This document shows, in pieces, positions 6,655 through 9,592 of a stretch of DNA of 9,592 bases (positions are counted from its first letter, which is position 1; every line of letters starts with the position of its first letter). The notes below the pieces were generated by a model, which made no database searches, was not told the DNA's origin, and saw nothing but the letters and a program-made list of their open reading frames with translations. This DNA comes from Eubacteriales bacterium. GTDB lineage: Bacteria; Bacillota_A; Clostridia; Christensenellales; Aristaeellaceae. The stretch is taken from the NCBI GenBank assembly GCA_028692205.1, contig JAQUXV010000073.1:1-9592 (forward strand), given 5' to 3'. The position numbers were made by a program, and so were the translations under genes.

Positions 6655-7505
6655 AACGGGTGCTGATCGCGGGGCGAAACAGCTACATCGGCGACCGCCT
6701 CGCCGCATGGCTCGGGCATGAACCCGAAGCCTTCCAAACGCAGTGTATCAGTCTGCGGGGCGACGACTGGCGTCAGTTTTCCATGACCGGTTTCGATACG
6801 GTGGTGCTGGTCGCCGGAATCGCCCACCAAAAGGAAACCCCGGAGAACGAACCGCTGTACAACGCCGTTAACCATGTGCTGGCGGTGGACGTTGCAGCCG
6901 CCGCAAAGTCAGCCGGCGTGAAGCAGTTTATCTTTTTCAGCTCCATGAGCGTCTATGGGCATACGGTGGGCCGCATCCACGCGGATACCCGGCCAGCGCC
7001 CAATACAGTCTACGGTGCAAGCAAACTCGCCGCCGAGCAGGAGCTTGCCGCCCTTGCGGACGATGCATTCCATGTGGCGATTTTGCGGCCGCCAATGGTT
7101 TACGGCAAAGGCTGCCGCGGTAATTACCCCCGGCTGTCCACGCTGATTCGGAAACTGCCGGTATTCCCGCGCGTACCCAACGAACGCAGCATGGTGTATA
7201 TCGACACGCTGTGCGCGTTTCTGCAATTGCTGGTTGAAAGCGGAGAGGGCGGGCTGTATTTCCCCCAGAACCGCAAATATGTCGCGACCGACGAACTGGC
7301 AAGGCAAATCGCGCTTGCGCATGGCAAACGCCTGTGGCAGCCGCGCGGTTTGGGCTGGCTGCTGAAAAGGCTGGCCCAAAAGGGCGGCACGGCGGGCAAG
7401 GTGTTCGGCACCCTCACCTACGACCAGACCATGAGCGATGTTTTCCGCCCCGAGCGGGAATTGACGTTTGCCGAAACCATCCGCGCCACGGAGGCCGAGC
7501 CATGA
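6651..7505 (+). CDS. NAD-dependent epimerase/reductase of nucleotide sugars
   Basis: This is an extended short-chain dehydrogenase acting on a nucleotide sugar (epimerase, dehydratase or 4-ketoreductase). The 284-residue protein starts with KRVLIAGRNSYIG, where the usual GxxGxxG reads GxxSxxG (Gly8, Ser11, Gly14). VAGIAHQ (54-60), the catalytic FFSSMSVYG (95-103), YGASK with Tyr121 and Lys125, and RPPMVYG (146-152) complete the family pattern. Relatives I recall with an NSYIG start lie beside initiating sugar transferases in Gram-positive polysaccharide clusters, as here. A role in making the sugar used by the upstream transferase is inference. I start at ATG 6651, preceded by CGGAGGA (6638-6644), rather than further upstream where the frame is open but overlaps the transferase. 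It overlaps both neighbours by 4 nt. Confidence 0.9.
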   Translation: MKRVLIAGRNSYIGDRLAAWLGHEPEAFQTQCISLRGDDWRQFSMTGFDTVVLVAGIAHQKETPENEPLYNAVNHVLAVDVAAAAKSAGVKQFIFFSSMSVYGHTVGRIHADTRPAPNTVYGASKLAAEQELAALADDAFHVAILRPPMVYGKGCRGNYPRLSTLIRKLPVFPRVPNERSMVYIDTLCAFLQLLVESGEGGLYFPQNRKYVATDELARQIALAHGKRLWQPRGLGWLLKRLAQKGGTAGKVFGTLTYDQTMSDVFRPERELTFAETIRATEAEP

Positions 7506-8632
7506 AAAAAAAGGTCCTTTTTGTCGCCACCGTGCTGCGCGGGCATATTCTCGTGTTTCATCTGCCCTACATGCAATGGTTCCGCGATCAGGGCTACGAG
7601 GTGCATTGCTGCGCCCGCAACGATACGGGTGAGCCCAACCCCGCCGTACCCTGCTGCGACCGGTATATCGACCTTCCCTTTGAACGCTCTCCCCTGCATC
7701 CGGGCAACCGCATAGCCTACCGGCAGCTGAAACGCCTGATCGACACGGAAGGCTATTCGCTGATCCATTGCCACACGCCTGTGGGCGGTATGCTCGCGCG
7801 GCTGTCGGCGCGTGGCGCGCGCAGGCGCGGTGCCCGTGTGGTGTACACCGCGCATGGTTTTCACTTTTTCACAGGCGCGCCGTTCAAAAACTGGCTGCTT
7901 TTTTATCCGGCGGAAAAGTACCTCTCGCGCTTTACCGATCTGCTGGTGACCATCAATACCGAGGATTACGCCCGCGCCCGGCGCTTTCACGCGCGGCAAA
8001 CAGCGCTGGTGGCGGGCGTCGGGGTTGATCTATCCCGCTTTTCCGCGCCGGTGGACCGCGCCGCGGTGCGCGCTTCGCTGGGCCTGAGCGAAAAAGATTC
8101 CGTGGTCGTAACCGTCGGCGAGCATATTCCGCGTAAAAACCACGAGGCCTGTTTGCGTGCCGTGGCGGCGCTTCCCGGCGTAAAACTGCTTTTCTGCGGC
8201 GTGGGCGAACTGACCGACCCGCTTAAAACGCTGGCCGCGGAGCTGGGAATTGCTGAAAACGTTCAATTTTTGGGGTTCCGTAAAGACGTAGCCTCGATTT
8301 TGGGCGCATCGGACGTGTTTCTATTCCCCTCGTTTCAGGAGGGGCTTCCCGTATCGCTGATGGAGGCGATGGCCGCGGGCCTGCCCTGCGTTGTTTCCGA
8401 CGTGCGGGGCAATGCCGACCTGATTGCGCCGGGCGAAGGCGGCTACCGCTACGCGCCGGACGATATCGGCGGCTTTGCCGAGGGGCTGAACGCGCTTCTG
8501 TGCGACCCGGCGCTCCGCGAGGCCATGGGCCGCCGCAACCGCGAAACCGTTGAAGCGTACGGGCTGCCCACGGTGCGCGAACACATGGCCGAATTATACC
8601 GTGGGCAATTGGCCGCTGGGGAGGCTCGCTGA
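7502..8632 (+). CDS. GT4-family glycosyltransferase, EpsD-like
   Basis: This retaining GT-B glycosyltransferase probably adds a sugar to the lipid-linked polysaccharide intermediate on the cytoplasmic face. Of 376 residues, the N-terminal Rossmann domain shows HCHTPVGGMLARL (89-101) and YTAHGFHFF (115-123), the pattern of EpsD/CapM-type enzymes. The C-terminal donor-binding domain shows VTVGEHIPRKNH (203-214), then FPSFQEGLPVSLMEAMAAG, where Glu280 and Glu288 form the EX7E motif, and CVVSDVRGN. No membrane helix stands out. The start ATG overlaps the previous stop (ATGA) and is preceded by GGAGG (7490-7494). The reading frame is open further upstream, but that would run deep into the epimerase gene. 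Donor and acceptor are unknown. Confidence 0.93.
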   Translation: MKKKVLFVATVLRGHILVFHLPYMQWFRDQGYEVHCCARNDTGEPNPAVPCCDRYIDLPFERSPLHPGNRIAYRQLKRLIDTEGYSLIHCHTPVGGMLARLSARGARRRGARVVYTAHGFHFFTGAPFKNWLLFYPAEKYLSRFTDLLVTINTEDYARARRFHARQTALVAGVGVDLSRFSAPVDRAAVRASLGLSEKDSVVVTVGEHIPRKNHEACLRAVAALPGVKLLFCGVGELTDPLKTLAAELGIAENVQFLGFRKDVASILGASDVFLFPSFQEGLPVSLMEAMAAGLPCVVSDVRGNADLIAPGEGGYRYAPDDIGGFAEGLNALLCDPALREAMGRRNRETVEAYGLPTVREHMAELYRGQLAAGEAR

Positions 8633-9592
8633 TGCCTACAATCCTTTTTTTAATGAAATATCCGCTGCACCGTCAGGAGAATCTAAAGGCGAAGTTTGAC
8701 GGTCAGCTGGCCGCCGCCCGCGCCCTCGGCTGGGATACGTACTGCATCGGTTGGGACGAGCGCGGCATGTCGCTAATCGGCTCCGGCACGAGCGTCTTTC
8801 TCCGCCGCAACCGCTTCGCCAGAATGCGGGGATACGACCACACCCTTATTTTCCCCGATCTCATGGCTGCCGCGCGCAAGGCTATGCGGACAATCCATGT
8901 AGATGTGCTGTACCTGCGCTATATGCCCACGTTTGCGGGCGCCGTGAAAACCATCCGGCAGTTGAAGGCGCAGGGCGGCAAGCTGATTCTTGAGTATCCC
9001 ACCTACCCCAAGGAAGCGGAAAACAGCCGCTTCTTTCTGCGGCGGCAGGTGTTTCGCTACACCGACAGTGTTCTTGCAAAAATCAACCCGATGGTGGATT
9101 TGTACACGCTCATCGGCGCGCCGTGCGGCGGCACGCTGGAAGGCCGCCCCGCCATGAACATCGTCAACGGTGTCAACGTAACCGCGCTTCCCCCGCACAC
9201 GCCCAACCCGGGCGGGACTGCTGTGCGGCTGCTGGCGCTCGCCAGCATGAGCGGCTGGCACGGCTACGACCGTATTCTCCGTTCGCTGGCCGCCTATCAG
9301 GGGGACGCGGACGTACGCATCGAGTTTGTTGGGGGCGAGGGCGACGGTTCACTGGCTAAATGGCGCGCTTTATCTGGGGAGCTTGGGCTTGCGGACCGCG
9401 TTACCTTCCACGGGGCGCTGTACGGCGATGCGCTGAACGCCGCGGTGGCTTCATGCGACGTGGGAGTGGGCAGCCTTGGCATGTACCGCTATGGCCTCGC
9501 GCAGGGCATGACGCTCAAGCTTCGGGAGTATATGGCCCGCGGCCTGCCCTTTGTGACGGCGGTAGACGATCCCGCCCTTCCCAACGATGCGG
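8632..9592 (+). CDS. GT4-like glycosyltransferase, truncated by the window edge
   Basis: The frame opens at the ATG in the TGATG junction with the previous gene (1-nt overlap) and stays open for 320 codons to the right edge. GGGGAGG (8618-8624) lies 7 nt before the start. The N-terminal domain shows LYLRY (93-97) and KLILEYPTYPKE (117-128), a pattern of polysaccharide glycosyltransferases. The second half shows LASMSGWHGYDRIL (202-215), EFVGGEGDG, VTFHGALYG and LKLREYMARGLPFV (295-308), the donor-binding part of a GT-B fold. The codon at the end of the window is incomplete, so the last helices are missing. The start, the ribosome binding site and these motifs make it a real gene. It probably adds the next sugar of the repeat unit; substrate unknown. 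Confidence 0.9.
   Translation, partial: MPTILFLMKYPLHRQENLKAKFDGQLAAARALGWDTYCIGWDERGMSLIGSGTSVFLRRNRFARMRGYDHTLIFPDLMAAARKAMRTIHVDVLYLRYMPTFAGAVKTIRQLKAQGGKLILEYPTYPKEAENSRFFLRRQVFRYTDSVLAKINPMVDLYTLIGAPCGGTLEGRPAMNIVNGVNVTALPPHTPNPGGTAVRLLALASMSGWHGYDRILRSLAAYQGDADVRIEFVGGEGDGSLAKWRALSGELGLADRVTFHGALYGDALNAAVASCDVGVGSLGMYRYGLAQGMTLKLREYMARGLPFVTAVDDPALPNDA

Noticed and set aside
7334..7501. Upstream extension of the EpsD-like glycosyltransferase frame
   Set aside because: It lies within the epimerase C-terminus. The ATG at 7502 forms the ATGA overlap, has GGAGG 7 nt upstream and starts the GT-B fold.
1..9592. Mobile elements, CRISPR arrays, tRNA or rRNA genes
   Set aside because: No transposase motifs, terminal inverted repeats, regularly spaced repeats or RNA-gene signatures were found on reading both strands.

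Overview
The window looks like chromosomal DNA from a GC-rich Gram-positive bacterium, most likely a Clostridia-type member of the Bacillota. The reasons are strong AAGGAGG-type ribosome binding sites, an adjacent cysE-cysS pair as in Bacillus, a short Bacillus-style serine acetyltransferase, and exopolysaccharide (EPS) genes whose motifs resemble those of low-GC Gram-positive EPS clusters. The genus cannot be told from the sequence alone. No phage, insertion sequence, tRNA, rRNA or CRISPR was seen.

Layout. (1) Minus strand, 1-967: rmlA (glucose-1-phosphate thymidylyltransferase), followed by the first codons of a Rossmann-fold gene that is probably rmlB. Together they start a dTDP-sugar (dTDP-rhamnose type) operon running off the left edge. 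(2) 968-1312: a divergent control region with a sigma-A-type promoter for each direction and several short inverted repeats. (3) Plus strand, 1313-5966: a mixed housekeeping block of ppk1 (polyphosphate kinase), cysE (serine O-acetyltransferase), cysS (cysteinyl-tRNA synthetase) and a small membrane-anchored helix-hairpin-helix protein of ComEA type. ppk1/cysE overlap by 4 nt and cysE/cysS by 14 nt. (4) Plus strand, 6028-9592: a surface polysaccharide block of an initiating phosphoglycosyl transferase, an NAD-dependent epimerase/reductase, a GT4 glycosyltransferase and a second GT4-like glycosyltransferase cut by the right edge. These four genes are linked by overlaps of 4, 4 and 1 nt.

How they fit together. 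The rml genes make an activated deoxysugar and the plus-strand block loads a first sugar phosphate on the lipid carrier and extends it, so both ends of the window probably serve one cell-surface polysaccharide. Between them sits a cysteine module: CysE makes O-acetylserine, the precursor of cysteine, and CysS charges tRNA-Cys. It is transcribed together with polyphosphate kinase. The most unusual details are a cysteine-rich C-terminal tail on CysE whose Cys codons lie just before the cysS ribosome binding site, and a hairpin in the ppk1 leader. Nothing in the window proves a new system. Most genes are recognisable members of known families.
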